Source of the DNA: Trinickia mobilis
GTDB lineage: Bacteria; Pseudomonadota; Gammaproteobacteria; Burkholderiales; Burkholderiaceae
Assembly: GCF_017315705.1 (NCBI RefSeq)
Contig: NZ_JAFLRF010000010.1
Coordinates: 96,780-160,779 of the forward strand
Direction of reading: 5' to 3'
Length of the DNA: 64,000 nucleotides
The translations under genes were made by a program, and so were the position numbers. How positions within the stretch are numbered: position 1 is the first letter of the stretch; each line of letters begins with the position of its first letter. Below, in pieces: positions 27,099 to 36,482 of this stretch. The notes under the pieces were generated by a model, which was not told the DNA's origin, ran no database searches, and saw nothing but the letters and a program-made list of their open reading frames with translations.

Positions 27099-27698
27099 GT
27101 GAGCGAAAAAGAAATTGATCAGGTCTTGGTCGAGCGCGTTCAGAAGGGCGACAAGGCGGCGTTCGAACTGCTGGTCACCAAATACCACCGCAAGATCATC
27201 CGGCTGATCTCGCGCCTCGTGCGGGACCCCGCCGAGGTCGAGGACGTGGCCCAAGACGCCTTCATCAAGGCTTACCGTGCACTCCCGCAGTTTCGCGGCG
27301 AGTCGGCGTTCTATACGTGGTTGTACCGAATTGCGGTCAATACCGCCAAGAATTACCTTGCAACCCAAGGGCGGCGGGCGCCCACTTCGACTGAGGCGGA
27401 CGCCGAGGAAGCTGAAACTTTCTCGGATGCCGACCAACTAAGGGATATCAACACGCCCGAGTCGATGTTGATGAGCAAGCAGATCGCACAGACGGTCAAT
27501 GCTGCGATGGCGGTTTTACCGGAAGAGCTGCGCACCGCCATTACTCTTCGTGAAATTGAAGGTCTGAGCTACGAAGAAATCGCGGAAATGATGGGGTGCC
27601 CGATCGGCACGGTCAGGTCCCGTATTTTTCGTGCTCGCGAAGCCATTGCGGCGAAGTTGCGTCCCTTGCTGGACACACCCGAAGGCAAACGCTGGTAG
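27099..27698 (+). CDS. rpoE: ECF sigma factor RpoE (AlgU/SigE)
   Basis: A 199-residue extracytoplasmic-function sigma factor for envelope stress, held by the anti-sigma factor RseA at the membrane. Region 2 covers about residues 20-90 (KYHRKIIRLISRLVRDPAEVEDVAQDAFIKAYRAL, then FYTWLYRIAVNTAKNYL). Region 4 covers about 130-185, with REIEGLSYEEIAEMMGCPIGTVRSRIFRARE. The start is a GTG with a weak AACGGA site. It is followed by rseA, rseB and mucD, the standard regulatory set of beta- and gamma-proteobacteria. Confidence 0.96.
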   Translation: MSEKEIDQVLVERVQKGDKAAFELLVTKYHRKIIRLISRLVRDPAEVEDVAQDAFIKAYRALPQFRGESAFYTWLYRIAVNTAKNYLATQGRRAPTSTEADAEEAETFSDADQLRDINTPESMLMSKQIAQTVNAAMAVLPEELRTAITLREIEGLSYEEIAEMMGCPIGTVRSRIFRAREAIAAKLRPLLDTPEGKRW

Positions 27699-27791
27699 CA
27701 CGAGGCTGTGACCGGTTGGCTGGCAGGGGCTAGGCGCAATGAACTGGGTTAGGTGGTGTCACTACGGGGTGTCGTAAGAATGGGGAGCATC

Positions 27792-28412
27792 ATGGGGTCG
27801 GTCTCGATGCAATCGCAAGCGTGCTCGCGAGGCGAGCGTCTATCCGCTTTTGTCGACGGTGAGTCGCTGGGCGAAATCGAGGGTTTTGGCAGTCTCTTTG
27901 CCGAATTGAACGGCGAGGATCGCGCCGCGTGGTCGAGCTACCACCTGATCGGCGACGCGCTGCGTTCCGATGACTTGGCGGTGAGTTCGGCAACCAGCAG
28001 CGCGTTTCTCGCGGGCTTCGCCGCGCGCCTGGAAGCCGAGCCGCATGTGCTCGCGCCTGCCGCGGTGCCGGCTTCGAAACCGCTGTCGGCGCTGCGCCGC
28101 CGCGTCGTGCCGGTGTTTGCCGTCGCCGCCGCGGCCGCAACGCTGACCTGGATCGTCGTGCCGCAATTGCAGCGTGTGGACGGTGCGTCCGGCGGCGTGC
28201 AAACGGCGTCGGTCGGGTCGGATAGCGTGCAGCGAGTCGCGATGGCGTCCGCGCCGACGGGGCCGACGCGTCCGGCGCAGGAGATGAATATCATCCGCGA
28301 CGCGAGCCTTGATCAATATCTCGAAGCGCATCAGCAGTTTGCTCAGCAGCCGGTCGTACCGGGCTCGATGCCGCTGATCCGCGCGGCTGCCGTCACTTCG
28401 CAAGGCCAATAG
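27792..28412 (+). CDS. rseA: Anti-sigma factor RseA (MucA)
   Basis: A 206-residue single-pass inner-membrane anti-sigma factor. The cytoplasmic N-terminal domain has GERLSAFVDGE and later WSSYHLIGDALRSDDL, the sigma-binding segment. A membrane helix follows at about residues 101-118 after RRRVVP, then a periplasmic domain with RDASLDQYLEAHQQF. Cleavage by DegS- and RseP-type proteases would release RpoE. The ATG at 27792 has GGGGAG close upstream; an in-frame ATG at 27780 is an alternative. The rseB ATG follows four bases after the stop. Confidence 0.9.
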   Translation: MGSVSMQSQACSRGERLSAFVDGESLGEIEGFGSLFAELNGEDRAAWSSYHLIGDALRSDDLAVSSATSSAFLAGFAARLEAEPHVLAPAAVPASKPLSALRRRVVPVFAVAAAAATLTWIVVPQLQRVDGASGGVQTASVGSDSVQRVAMASAPTGPTRPAQEMNIIRDASLDQYLEAHQQFAQQPVVPGSMPLIRAAAVTSQGQ

Positions 28413-28416
28413 ACTG

Positions 28417-29460
28417 ATGCGAAACCTGCGGTTGAACAAGACCATTGCTTGGGGGCGGCTGCCGGTATTCCTGTTCTGTGCTGCCGCATTGTTGTCCATC
28501 ACGCCGCGGGTATTCGCGCAAGCCAGCGATGCGCTGGCCGCTCGCAAGAGCGCCGCGGAGTGGCTCGATCGAATCCATCAGGCCGCGCAGCAGGAGAATT
28601 ACGAAGGTACGTTCGTCTATCAGCGCGGTACGTTCGTGCAGTCGTCACGCATCTCGCATTACGCAACACGCAACGACGGCGAATTCGAGCAGCTCGAAAG
28701 CCTCGACGGCAAGCCGCGCAAGCTGCTGCGTCATAACGATGAGCTTTACACCTTCATTCCGGAGCGGCGTCTGTGCGTAGTCGAAAAGCGCCAGAACAAG
28801 GATTCGTTTCCGGCGTTGCTCGGCACGAACGCCGAGCAGGTCCTGACCGTGTACGATCCGAAGCTGCTCGGCGCCGACCGCGTGGCGGGGATCGATGCCA
28901 CCGTCATGGAGCTCGATCCCAAGGATAGCTACCGCTTCGCCTACAAGCTCTGGGCGGATGCCAAGACCGGCCTGCTGCTGCGCGCGCAGACACTCGATTC
29001 GGCCGGGCAGGTGCTCGAGCAGATTTCGTTTACGGAACTGCGCATCGGCGGCCCTGCGGAGAAGGCGTCGATTGTCGCCGGCATCCGCAACACCGCGGGC
29101 TGGACCGTTGTGCGGCCGCCGGTGGAGCCGGTCGACATGGAAGCGCAAGGCTGGCAGATGACGCCCAACGTGCCGGGCTTCCGAAAGATCCGCGAATTGC
29201 GCAGGCCGATGGCCGCGCGCGACGCCGGCGATCCGCCGATTCCGGTCGATCAGGCCGTGTTCTCCGACGGCCTCTCGGCAATCTCCATCTTCATCGAGCC
29301 CGCCGAAAAGAACTCACGCAAAGAAGGGACCGGCAACAGCGGCGCCACGCATGTCCTCGTCAAGCGGTACGGCGACTTCTGGATCACGCTGCTTGGCGAA
29401 GTTCCGCAAACAACCTTGCAGCAGTTTGCGTCTGCCATAGAATACAAGGCTCCCAAGTAA
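28417..29460 (+). CDS. rseB: Periplasmic regulator RseB (MucB)
   Basis: Binds the periplasmic part of RseA and shields it from protease cleavage; it senses mislocalised lipid or lipopolysaccharide. The 347-residue protein has a signal peptide ending near RVFAQA. The large lipoprotein-like domain holds NYEGTFVYQRGTFVQSSRISHY, and a smaller C-terminal domain ends HVLVKRYGDFWITLLGEVP. It lies between rseA and mucD and is likely cotranscribed with both. Confidence 0.93.
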   Translation: MRNLRLNKTIAWGRLPVFLFCAAALLSITPRVFAQASDALAARKSAAEWLDRIHQAAQQENYEGTFVYQRGTFVQSSRISHYATRNDGEFEQLESLDGKPRKLLRHNDELYTFIPERRLCVVEKRQNKDSFPALLGTNAEQVLTVYDPKLLGADRVAGIDATVMELDPKDSYRFAYKLWADAKTGLLLRAQTLDSAGQVLEQISFTELRIGGPAEKASIVAGIRNTAGWTVVRPPVEPVDMEAQGWQMTPNVPGFRKIRELRRPMAARDAGDPPIPVDQAVFSDGLSAISIFIEPAEKNSRKEGTGNSGATHVLVKRYGDFWITLLGEVPQTTLQQFASAIEYKAPK

Positions 29461-29479
29461 TTCTTCGGTTTTCCTCCCT

Positions 29480-31015
29480 ATGACGAATCTCTCGGTGCGC
29501 AAACTCCTCGCGGCCGCGGTCGTGGCCGTCTGTCTGCCGCTCCTGCCCCATTCGGCGTCGGCGATGCCGGCAGCCAATCTGCCCGATTTCACCGATCTCG
29601 TCGACAAGGTAGGGCCGGCCGTCGTCAACATCCGCACGACGACGCGCGTGACAAGCGACAACAACAGTTCGCGTGCGCTTCCGCCGGGCATGGACGACGG
29701 CGACATGTCGGAGTTCTTCCGCCGTTTCTTCGGCATTCCGCTGCCGCAGCCGGGTACGCCCCGGGGTGGCGGTAATGGCGGTAATGGCGGTGGAAACGGC
29801 AATAACGGCGGCAGCGGCGGTTCGGATTCGCCGGACAACTCCGATGCCGAGCAAAACAGCGGCGTGGGTTCGGGATTCATCCTGTCCGCCGACGGCTACG
29901 TGATGACGAACGCCCACGTGATCGACGATGCCGATAACATCTACGTCACGCTGACCGACAAGCGCGAATTCAAGGCGAGGCTGATCGGCGTCGACGACCG
30001 GACGGACGTCGCGGTCGTCAAGATCACCGCCAACAACCTGCCGACCGTCACGATCGGCGATTCGAACAAAGTGCGCGTCGGCGAATGGGTCGTCGCGATC
30101 GGCTCGCCGTTCGGGCTCGACAACACGGTGACGGCGGGCATCGTCAGCGCGAAGGGCCGCGATACCGGTGATTACCTGCCGTTCATTCAGACGGACGTTG
30201 CCGTGAACCCCGGCAACTCGGGCGGTCCGCTGATCAACATGCAGGGCGAAGTGATCGGCATCAACTCGCAGATCTACAGCCGTACTGGCGGCTTCATGGG
30301 CATTTCGTTCGCGATTCCGATCGACGAAGCGATGCGCGTTGCTGACCAGTTGAAGGCTAGCGGCAAGGTTACGCGCGGGCGGATTGCGGTCGCGATTGGC
30401 GAAGTGACGAAGGACGTCGCCGATTCGCTCGGCCTGCCGAAGTCGCAGGGCGCGCTTGTCTCCAGTGTCGAGCCGGGCGGCCCGGCGGACAAGGCCGGCG
30501 TGCAGCCAGGCGACATCATTCTCAAGTTCAACGGACAGCCGGTCGATACGGCCACCGACTTGCCGCGCATGGTCGGCGATACGAAACCCGGTTCGAAGGC
30601 GACAATCACGGTGTGGCGCAAGGGCCAGGTGCGGGATCTCCCGATCACGGTCACCGAGATGCAGACGGACAAGGTCGCGAAGGCGGACCAGCGCAACAAG
30701 TCGCCGTCACCGAAGCAGCGCGCGAGCAACGTGCTCGGCATCGCTGTGGTCGACATTCCGACTGATCAGCAGAAGGCGCTGAAGCTGCGCAACGGCGGCG
30801 TGCAGGTCGACGTCGTGGACGGGCCGGCGGCCCGCGTCGGGCTGCAGAAGGGCGACATCATCCTGCGCGTCGGCGATACCGACATCTTGAGCGCGAAGCA
30901 ATTCGACGATGTCACCGCGCATCTGGATCCGCAAAAGATGGTCGCCGTGCTCGTGCGGCGCGGCGATAACACGCAGTTCGTGCCGATCCGGCCTCGGGCT
31001 CCGGCGCAGAAATAA
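29480..31015 (+). CDS. mucD: Periplasmic serine endoprotease MucD (DegP/DegQ type)
   Basis: A 511-residue HtrA-family protease and chaperone that clears misfolded envelope proteins. A signal peptide ends near SASAMPA. The trypsin-like domain has H146 in TNAHVID, D176 in DDRTDVAV and S247 in NPGNSGGPL. Two PDZ domains follow (about residues 295-385 and 415-500). An unusual run of Gly and Asn (about residues 95-115) followed by Ser and Asp lies in the LA-loop region before the catalytic histidine. It ends the rpoE regulatory set and overlaps the next gene by one base. Confidence 0.94.
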   Translation: MTNLSVRKLLAAAVVAVCLPLLPHSASAMPAANLPDFTDLVDKVGPAVVNIRTTTRVTSDNNSSRALPPGMDDGDMSEFFRRFFGIPLPQPGTPRGGGNGGNGGGNGNNGGSGGSDSPDNSDAEQNSGVGSGFILSADGYVMTNAHVIDDADNIYVTLTDKREFKARLIGVDDRTDVAVVKITANNLPTVTIGDSNKVRVGEWVVAIGSPFGLDNTVTAGIVSAKGRDTGDYLPFIQTDVAVNPGNSGGPLINMQGEVIGINSQIYSRTGGFMGISFAIPIDEAMRVADQLKASGKVTRGRIAVAIGEVTKDVADSLGLPKSQGALVSSVEPGGPADKAGVQPGDIILKFNGQPVDTATDLPRMVGDTKPGSKATITVWRKGQVRDLPITVTEMQTDKVAKADQRNKSPSPKQRASNVLGIAVVDIPTDQQKALKLRNGGVQVDVVDGPAARVGLQKGDIILRVGDTDILSAKQFDDVTAHLDPQKMVAVLVRRGDNTQFVPIRPRAPAQK

Positions 31016-31281
31016 TGGATGCATTGCGCGCGCCACGGCTGACGTTGTACGGGCGTGCGTGGTGCCATCTGTGCGATGACATGCGGGCCGAGCTCGAGCC
31101 GCTTCTGGCGGAGTTCGGCGCGCAGGTGACCGTAGTCGACGTCGATTCCGATCCAGTGCTCGAGGCGCTCTATAACGAGCGGGTTCCGGTGCTGGTGTGC
31201 GACGGCGTCGAGTTGTGCCACTACCGGCTAGACGCGGCGCGCGTGCGTGCGGCGCTCGCGATCCGGGCCGCGCGGATTTGA
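31015..31281 (+). CDS. Glutaredoxin-like thioredoxin-fold protein
   Basis: An 88-residue single-domain thioredoxin-fold protein of the DUF836/glutaredoxin type. The active-site motif is CHLC in GRAWCHLCDDM, and VPVLVCDGVEL provides the cis-proline. There is no signal peptide, so it acts in the cytoplasm. Its ATG overlaps the mucD stop (TAATG). It is the last gene of the rpoE-mucD run. The substrate is unknown. Confidence 0.85.
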   Translation: MDALRAPRLTLYGRAWCHLCDDMRAELEPLLAEFGAQVTVVDVDSDPVLEALYNERVPVLVCDGVELCHYRLDAARVRAALAIRAARI

Positions 31282-31302
31282 GCGGCTATGCGCCAAGGCC
31301 GG

Positions 31303-31338
31303 TAAAATCCGCCCTCGGAAAGCCTTTTCGGCTAAAAT
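31303..31338 (+). promoter_or_regulatory. Tandem -10-like boxes before lepA
   Basis: TAAAAT occurs twice, at 31303-31308 and 31333-31338, each preceded by GG(T/C), 30 nt apart. No clear -35 box accompanies either one. They lie upstream of the leader hairpin and are the best promoter candidates for lepA-lepB. Confidence 0.4.
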
Positions 31339-31362
31339 AGATAAGTTTTTCATTTACTTACA

Positions 31363-31397
31363 AGGCGTGCTCCGCGGTCGTCCGAGCGCGCCTTTTT
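31363..31397 (+). terminator. Intrinsic-terminator-like hairpin in the lepA leader
   Basis: AGGCGTGCTC (31363-31372) pairs with GAGCGCGCCT (31384-31393), ten pairs with one G-U wobble. A five-T run (31393-31397) follows directly. It ends 17 nt before the lepA ATG. It may end the mucD transcript, or it may attenuate transcripts that start at the TAAAAT boxes just upstream. Confidence 0.7.
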
Positions 31398-31414
31398 CGC
31401 TTGATCGGCACTGA

Positions 31415-33208
31415 ATGAATCATATTCGTAACTTTTCGATCATTGCGCACATCGACCATGGCAAGTCGACGCTCGCCGATCGCATCATCCAGATTTGCGG
31501 CGGCTTGTCCGACCGCGAAATGGAATCGCAGGTGCTCGATTCGATGGATCTCGAACGCGAGCGCGGCATCACGATCAAGGCGCAGACGGCAGCGCTGTCG
31601 TATCGCGCACGCGATGGCAAGGTCTACAACCTGAACCTGATCGACACCCCGGGACACGTCGATTTCTCATATGAAGTCAGCCGCTCGCTGTCGGCGTGCG
31701 AAGGCGCGCTGCTCGTCGTCGATGCGAGCCAGGGCGTCGAGGCGCAGACCGTCGCGAACTGCTATACGGCCATCGAGCTTGGCGTCGAAGTGGTGCCGGT
31801 CCTCAACAAGATCGATTTGCCCGCGGCCAATCCGGCCAACGCGATCGCCGAAATCGAAGACGTGATCGGCATCGATGCGGGCGACGCCACGCACTGCAGC
31901 GCGAAGACCGGGCAGGGCGTCGAAGATGTGCTCGAAGCGCTGATTGCGAAGGTTCCGCCGCCGAAGGGCGATCCCGATGGCCCGCTGCAGGCGCTCATCA
32001 TCGATTCGTGGTTCGACAACTACGTCGGCGTCGTGATGCTCGTGCGCATCGTCAACGGCACGCTGCGCCCGAAGGACAAGATCAAGATGATGGCGACCGA
32101 AGCGCAATACCCGGTCGAGCATGTCGGGGTGTTCACGCCCAAATCGAGGGATCTCGATGAGCTGTCGGCAGGGCAGGTGGGCTTCATCATCGCGGGCATC
32201 AAGGAGTTGACGGCGGCGAAGGTCGGCGATACGGTCACGCTCGCCAACAAGCCGGCGCCGGCGCCGCTGCCGGGCTTCAAGGAAGTGAAGCCGCAGGTGT
32301 TCGCGGGGCTTTACCCGGTCGAAGCGAACCAGTACGACGCGCTGCGCGAATCGCTCGAAAAGCTGAAGCTGAACGATGCGTCGCTGCAGTACGAGCCGGA
32401 AGTGTCGCAGGCCCTCGGCTTCGGTTTCCGTTGCGGCTTCCTGGGTCTCTTGCATATGGAAATCGTGCAGGAGCGGCTCGAACGCGAGTTCGACATGGAC
32501 CTCATCACCACCGCGCCGACGGTGGTCTACGAAGTCGTGCAGCGCGACGGCTCGATCATCATGGTCGAAAATCCGGCGAAGATGCCCGACCCGTCGAAGA
32601 CCGAGGAAATCCGCGAGCCGATCGTCACCGTGAACCTGTACATGCCGCAGGATTACGTCGGCTCGGTCATCACGCTGTGCACGCAAAAGCGCGGCTCGCA
32701 GATCAACATGCAGTACCACGGCCGCCAGGTGCAGTTGACGTACGAAATCCCGATGGCGGAAATTGTGCTCGACTTCTTCGACCGATTGAAATCGGTGTCG
32801 CGCGGCTATGCGTCGATGGACTACGAGTTCAAGGAATATCGTGCGTCGGACGTCGTCAAGGTCGACATGCTGATCAACGGCGACAAGGTCGATGCGCTGT
32901 CGGTGATCGTGCACCGCTCGCAGTCGCAGTATCGCGGCCGCGAAGTCGCGTCGAAGATGCGCGAGATCATCCCGCGCCAGATGTACGACGTGGCGATTCA
33001 GGCGACGATCGGCGCGCACATCATCGCGCGCGAGAACATCAAGGCGCTGCGCAAGAACGTGCTTGCGAAGTGCTACGGCGGCGACATCACGCGGAAAAAG
33101 AAGCTGTTGGAAAAACAAAAAGAAGGCAAGAAGCGAATGAAGCAAGTCGGGTCCGTCGAGATCCCGCAGGAGGCTTTCCTCGCAATCTTGCGCGTCGAAG
33201 ACAAATAA
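31415..33208 (+). CDS. lepA: Elongation factor 4 (LepA), back-translocating GTPase
   Basis: A 597-residue translational GTPase that acts on stalled or misregistered ribosomes and in 30S biogenesis. G1 is in [13 protein letters not shown] and G3 is DTPGHVD. G4 is NKID, and G5 is in [11 protein letters not shown]-like domains follow, then the LepA-specific C-terminal domain with [24 protein letters not shown]. The ATG at 31415 begins the conserved [16 protein letters not shown]. lepB follows after 18 nt, as in most bacteria. Confidence 0.97.
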   Translation: MNHIRNFSIIAHIDHGKSTLADRIIQICGGLSDREMESQVLDSMDLERERGITIKAQTAALSYRARDGKVYNLNLIDTPGHVDFSYEVSRSLSACEGALLVVDASQGVEAQTVANCYTAIELGVEVVPVLNKIDLPAANPANAIAEIEDVIGIDAGDATHCSAKTGQGVEDVLEALIAKVPPPKGDPDGPLQALIIDSWFDNYVGVVMLVRIVNGTLRPKDKIKMMATEAQYPVEHVGVFTPKSRDLDELSAGQVGFIIAGIKELTAAKVGDTVTLANKPAPAPLPGFKEVKPQVFAGLYPVEANQYDALRESLEKLKLNDASLQYEPEVSQALGFGFRCGFLGLLHMEIVQERLEREFDMDLITTAPTVVYEVVQRDGSIIMVENPAKMPDPSKTEEIREPIVTVNLYMPQDYVGSVITLCTQKRGSQINMQYHGRQVQLTYEIPMAEIVLDFFDRLKSVSRGYASMDYEFKEYRASDVVKVDMLINGDKVDALSVIVHRSQSQYRGREVASKMREIIPRQMYDVAIQATIGAHIIARENIKALRKNVLAKCYGGDITRKKKLLEKQKEGKKRMKQVGSVEIPQEAFLAILRVEDK

Positions 33209-33226
33209 CAGGATCTCTCTAACAAC

Positions 33227-34120
33227 ATGAATTTTGCGCTGATTCTTTTTGTGCTCGTCATTTTGACCGGCATCGCGTGGGTAGCAGACAAACTCGTTTT
33301 TCAGCCGCAACGGCGGCGCGCAGCGGACGCCGCGGTTGCCGAGTTCGAGCGGCAGCAGCAGCGTGTCGGTGAGCGCTTCGCCGACGAAAATGCGCCGCAA
33401 ACGCGCGCTCGCATCCGCGACGACAAGCTGCGCCAGCCGTGGTGGCTCGAGTACACGGCGAGCTTCTTTCCGGTGATTCTGGTGGTGTTCGCCGTGCGTT
33501 CGTTCGTCATCGAGCCGTTCAAGATTCCGTCGGGCTCCATGGTGCCGACGCTGCTCGTCGGCGACTTCATCCTCGTCAATAAATTCGACTACGGCCTGCG
33601 TCTGCCGATGACCAACACGAAGATCACGCAGGGCCGGCCGCTCGAGCGCGGCGACGTCGTCGTGTTCCGCTATCCGAAGGACGAGTCGGTCGACTACATC
33701 AAGCGCGTGATCGGTTTGCCCGGCGACGTGATCGCGTATCAAGACAAGAAGCTGACGATCAACGGCAAGCCAGTGCCCGAAACGCCGCTGCCCGATTACT
33801 TCGATGAAGAGCGCATCGGCTACGCGAAGCAGTTCGAAGAGGACATCAACGGCCGCAAGAACGCCATTCTGAACAATCCCGCGGTGCCGCCGTTTGTGGT
33901 CGGCGCCGACGATTACCCTTATCGCGACAATTGCGAATACAACAGCGAAGGCGTGATCTGCAAAGTGCCGCCGGGCAACTACTTCATGATGGGCGACAAC
34001 CGAGACAACAGTGCGGACAGCCGCTACTGGGGCTTCGTGCCCGATCAGAATCTCGTCGGCCGCGCGTTCTTCATCTGGATGAACTTCAGCAACCTGAAGC
34101 GCATCGGTTCATTCCACTGA
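33227..34120 (+). CDS. lepB: Signal peptidase I
   Basis: Removes signal peptides from secreted proteins at the periplasmic face of the inner membrane. The 297-residue protein has two membrane segments (about residues 2-22 and 77-95). The catalytic serine S104 is in PSGSMVPTLLVGD and the general-base lysine K159 in DYIKRVIGLPGD. Box E is GDNRDNSADSRYWGFVP. It is cotranscribed with lepA and followed by a strong terminator. Confidence 0.97.
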   Translation: MNFALILFVLVILTGIAWVADKLVFQPQRRRAADAAVAEFERQQQRVGERFADENAPQTRARIRDDKLRQPWWLEYTASFFPVILVVFAVRSFVIEPFKIPSGSMVPTLLVGDFILVNKFDYGLRLPMTNTKITQGRPLERGDVVVFRYPKDESVDYIKRVIGLPGDVIAYQDKKLTINGKPVPETPLPDYFDEERIGYAKQFEEDINGRKNAILNNPAVPPFVVGADDYPYRDNCEYNSEGVICKVPPGNYFMMGDNRDNSADSRYWGFVPDQNLVGRAFFIWMNFSNLKRIGSFH

Positions 34121-34186
34121 TTGCCGATCTCGATGTCAAACGTGCCGCGCATTTTCAGCACGGCGCGATTGCGACGCTACTTTAAG

Positions 34187-34220
34187 AAAGTGCGGTAACA
34201 CTGTTTCGCCGCACTTTTTT
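34187..34220 (+). terminator. Intrinsic terminator after lepA-lepB
   Basis: AAAGTGCGG (34187-34195) pairs with CCGCACTTT (34209-34217) around a 13-base loop and continues into a T run ending at 34220. It separates lepB from rnc, which in many bacteria are cotranscribed. Confidence 0.85.
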
Positions 34221-34238
34221 CGTGTCCGGTCTCACCAG

Positions 34239-34267
34239 TTCGACGGGTCTGGCGCCCGCGTTATACT
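34239..34267 (+). promoter_or_regulatory. Promoter of rnc, possibly giving a leaderless mRNA
   Basis: TTCGAC (34239-34244), a 17-nt spacer and TATACT (34262-34267) form a plausible promoter directly after the lepB terminator. The first transcribed base would lie about seven bases after the -10 box. That is at or beside the A of the rnc ATG at 34274. Confidence 0.55.
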
Positions 34268-34273
34268 TTGCAC

Positions 34274-35491
34274 ATGCCCCTCTCTCCGCTGGAAAGCCGG
34301 TTGCGCTACGAATTTCGCAATGCGGAATTGTTGCGCCAGGCTTTGACCCATCGCAGTCACAGTGCCACGCACAACGAACGGCTCGAATTTCTCGGCGATT
34401 CCGTTCTCAATTGCGCGGTGGCCGCCCTTTTGTTCCAGCGGTTCGGCAAGCTGGACGAGGGCGATTTGTCCCGGGTGCGGGCCAATCTGGTCAAACAGCA
34501 GTCGCTCTACGAAATTGCTCAGGCCCTGAATATTTCAGAAGGCTTGCGCCTTGGCGAGGGCGAGCTGCGCAGCGGCGGGTTCCGGCGCCCGTCGATTCTC
34601 GCCGATACGCTCGAGGCAATCCTCGGCGCGATCTTTCTGGACGGCGGCTTTGAGGCCGCGCAGACGGTGATCAAACGCCTGTATGTCCCGATTCTCGACC
34701 ATATCGATCCGCGAACGCTCGGCAAGGATTCCAAGACGCTGCTCCAGGAATACCTCCAAGGCCACAAGATCGCGCTGCCGACTTACACGGTCGTCGCGAC
34801 GCATGGTGCGGCGCACAATCAGCAGTTCGAAGTCGAATGCACGGTGCCGAAGCTCGACATCAAGGTGTCGGGGTCGGGTGCGAGCCGGCGCGCAGCCGAG
34901 CAGGCCGCCGCGAAGAAGGCGCTCGACGAGGTGATGGCCGTCGCGCCGGCCTTGACCGCCAAGCCGAAGCGGTCGAAAGGCGCGCGCACCGCCAAGCATG
35001 CGGAGCCGGAAATCGTGCCGGGCGTGACCGGCGTGCAGACTGCGCTCGACTTGCGCTCGCCTGAGCCGAAGCGCGATCGGGCGGCCCGCGCGGAATCGAA
35101 GGCAGCTCATCCCGATCAGACCCTCGAGCGCGCCGTGCCCGGTCCGGTCGCGGTGATCCGGGCGTCGCACGTCGAGCACACTCAGGATCGGGCCGAGAAG
35201 GCAGAGAAGGTCGATCGAAACGACAAGGCCGATCGTGCGGAGAAACCCGCCTTGGAAAAGGTCGCCGCCAAGCCCGCTGAAAAGGCCGGCGAGAAAAGCG
35301 TTGAGAAGCCAATAGATACGCTCGCCGTCGACGCGCTCCCGAAGGCTCAAGCTAACGGCACCGACAAAGGCCCTGAAGCGGCCGAACCCGCCGCAGGTGC
35401 CGCCGAGAAGGCAGCGCAGCCGCGCGAAACTCTGGTAGACGATGCTGCGGCGGCCGTCGAACCCGGCGCTGCCGACGCCGGCCACTCATGA
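34274..35491 (+). CDS. rnc: Ribonuclease III with long C-terminal extension
   Basis: Cleaves double-stranded RNA in rRNA precursors and regulatory duplexes. The catalytic domain covers residues 1-150, with the signature [12 protein letters not shown] and the metal-binding acidic residues in [16 protein letters not shown] double-stranded RNA-binding domain follows (about 155-225) with [18 protein letters not shown]. About 180 further residues rich in Lys, Ala, Glu and Pro follow with no clear fold, making 405 residues against 226 in E. coli. The ATG at 34274 is used; no ribosome binding site fits between it and the promoter. Era follows after 91 nt. Confidence 0.95.
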   Translation: MPLSPLESRLRYEFRNAELLRQALTHRSHSATHNERLEFLGDSVLNCAVAALLFQRFGKLDEGDLSRVRANLVKQQSLYEIAQALNISEGLRLGEGELRSGGFRRPSILADTLEAILGAIFLDGGFEAAQTVIKRLYVPILDHIDPRTLGKDSKTLLQEYLQGHKIALPTYTVVATHGAAHNQQFEVECTVPKLDIKVSGSGASRRAAEQAAAKKALDEVMAVAPALTAKPKRSKGARTAKHAEPEIVPGVTGVQTALDLRSPEPKRDRAARAESKAAHPDQTLERAVPGPVAVIRASHVEHTQDRAEKAEKVDRNDKADRAEKPALEKVAAKPAEKAGEKSVEKPIDTLAVDALPKAQANGTDKGPEAAEPAAGAAEKAAQPRETLVDDAAAAVEPGAADAGHS

Positions 35492-35582
35492 ATCGACCCG
35501 CGCCGGCTGCCGGCGCGCCCGTTGCCGGATCGGCCGGCCACCCGTCTCGCCCTGCAATTCACCCAATTTGCCGCAGCTCACT

Positions 35583-36482
35583 ATGAACGCATCTTCTTCC
35601 ACCCGTTTCCGCTGCGGCATGGTCGCAATCGTCGGCCGCCCGAACGTCGGCAAATCGACACTGATGAACGCGCTCGTCGGCCAGAAAGTCAGCATCACGT
35701 CGCGCAAGGCGCAGACGACGCGTCACCGCATCACCGGCATCCACACGTTCGACGACGCGCAATATATCTTCGTCGATACGCCGGGCTTCCAGACGCGCCA
35801 CAGCGGTGCGCTGAACCGCTCGCTCAACCGTGCGGTGACATCGACGCTGACCTCGGTCGACGCGATTCTCTTCGTTATCGAAGCGGGCCGCTTCGGTCCG
35901 GACGATCAGAAAGTGCTCGACCTGATTCCGCCGTCGGCGCCGGTGCTCCTGATCGCGAACAAGCTCGATCGCGTGTCGGACAAGGACACGCTCTTTCCCT
36001 TCATGCAGCAGATGAGCGGGCTGCGGGAATTCAAGGAGATCGTGCCGCTGTCGGCGAAGAACCCCGACGACATCAAGCGGCTCCTCGAGACGGTCAAGCC
36101 GTATCTGCCGGAAGGCGAGCCGATCTACGGCGAGGACGACCTGACCGATCGCAGCGAGCGCTTCCTTGCTGCCGAAATCCTGCGCGAAAAAGTATTCCGC
36201 TGGACTGGCGACGAACTTCCGTACACGAGCACCGTGCTGATCGACAAGTTCGAGCAGGAAGGCCGCCTGCGGCGCGTGTTCGCGACGATCCTGGTCGATC
36301 GCGACACGCACAAGGCGATGATCATCGGCCAGAAGGGCGCGAAGCTGAAGCAGATCAGCACGGAAGCGCGTCTCGACATGGAGAAGCTGTTCGACGGCCC
36401 GGTGTACCTGGAAACCTTCATCAAGGTGAAGAGCGGTTGGGCCGACAACGAAGCCGGACTACGCGCCTATGGGTACGAATGA
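35583..36482 (+). CDS. era: GTPase Era
   Basis: A ribosome biogenesis GTPase that binds the 3' end of 16S rRNA. The 299 residues have G1 in [13 protein letters not shown]2 in [10 protein letters not shown]3 in DTPGFQ, G4 in NKLD and G5 in SAKN. A C-terminal KH domain follows, with [24 protein letters not shown]. The ATG at 35583 begins a short serine-rich lead, and longer in-frame extensions upstream run into rnc. The recO start lies inside the last 14 bases. Confidence 0.96.
   Translation: MNASSSTRFRCGMVAIVGRPNVGKSTLMNALVGQKVSITSRKAQTTRHRITGIHTFDDAQYIFVDTPGFQTRHSGALNRSLNRAVTSTLTSVDAILFVIEAGRFGPDDQKVLDLIPPSAPVLLIANKLDRVSDKDTLFPFMQQMSGLREFKEIVPLSAKNPDDIKRLLETVKPYLPEGEPIYGEDDLTDRSERFLAAEILREKVFRWTGDELPYTSTVLIDKFEQEGRLRRVFATILVDRDTHKAMIIGQKGAKLKQISTEARLDMEKLFDGPVYLETFIKVKSGWADNEAGLRAYGYE

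Noticed and set aside
31667-33742. Open frame of 691 codons antisense to lepA and lepB
   Set aside because: Overlaps two conserved genes on the other strand; His/Asp/Arg-rich shadow.
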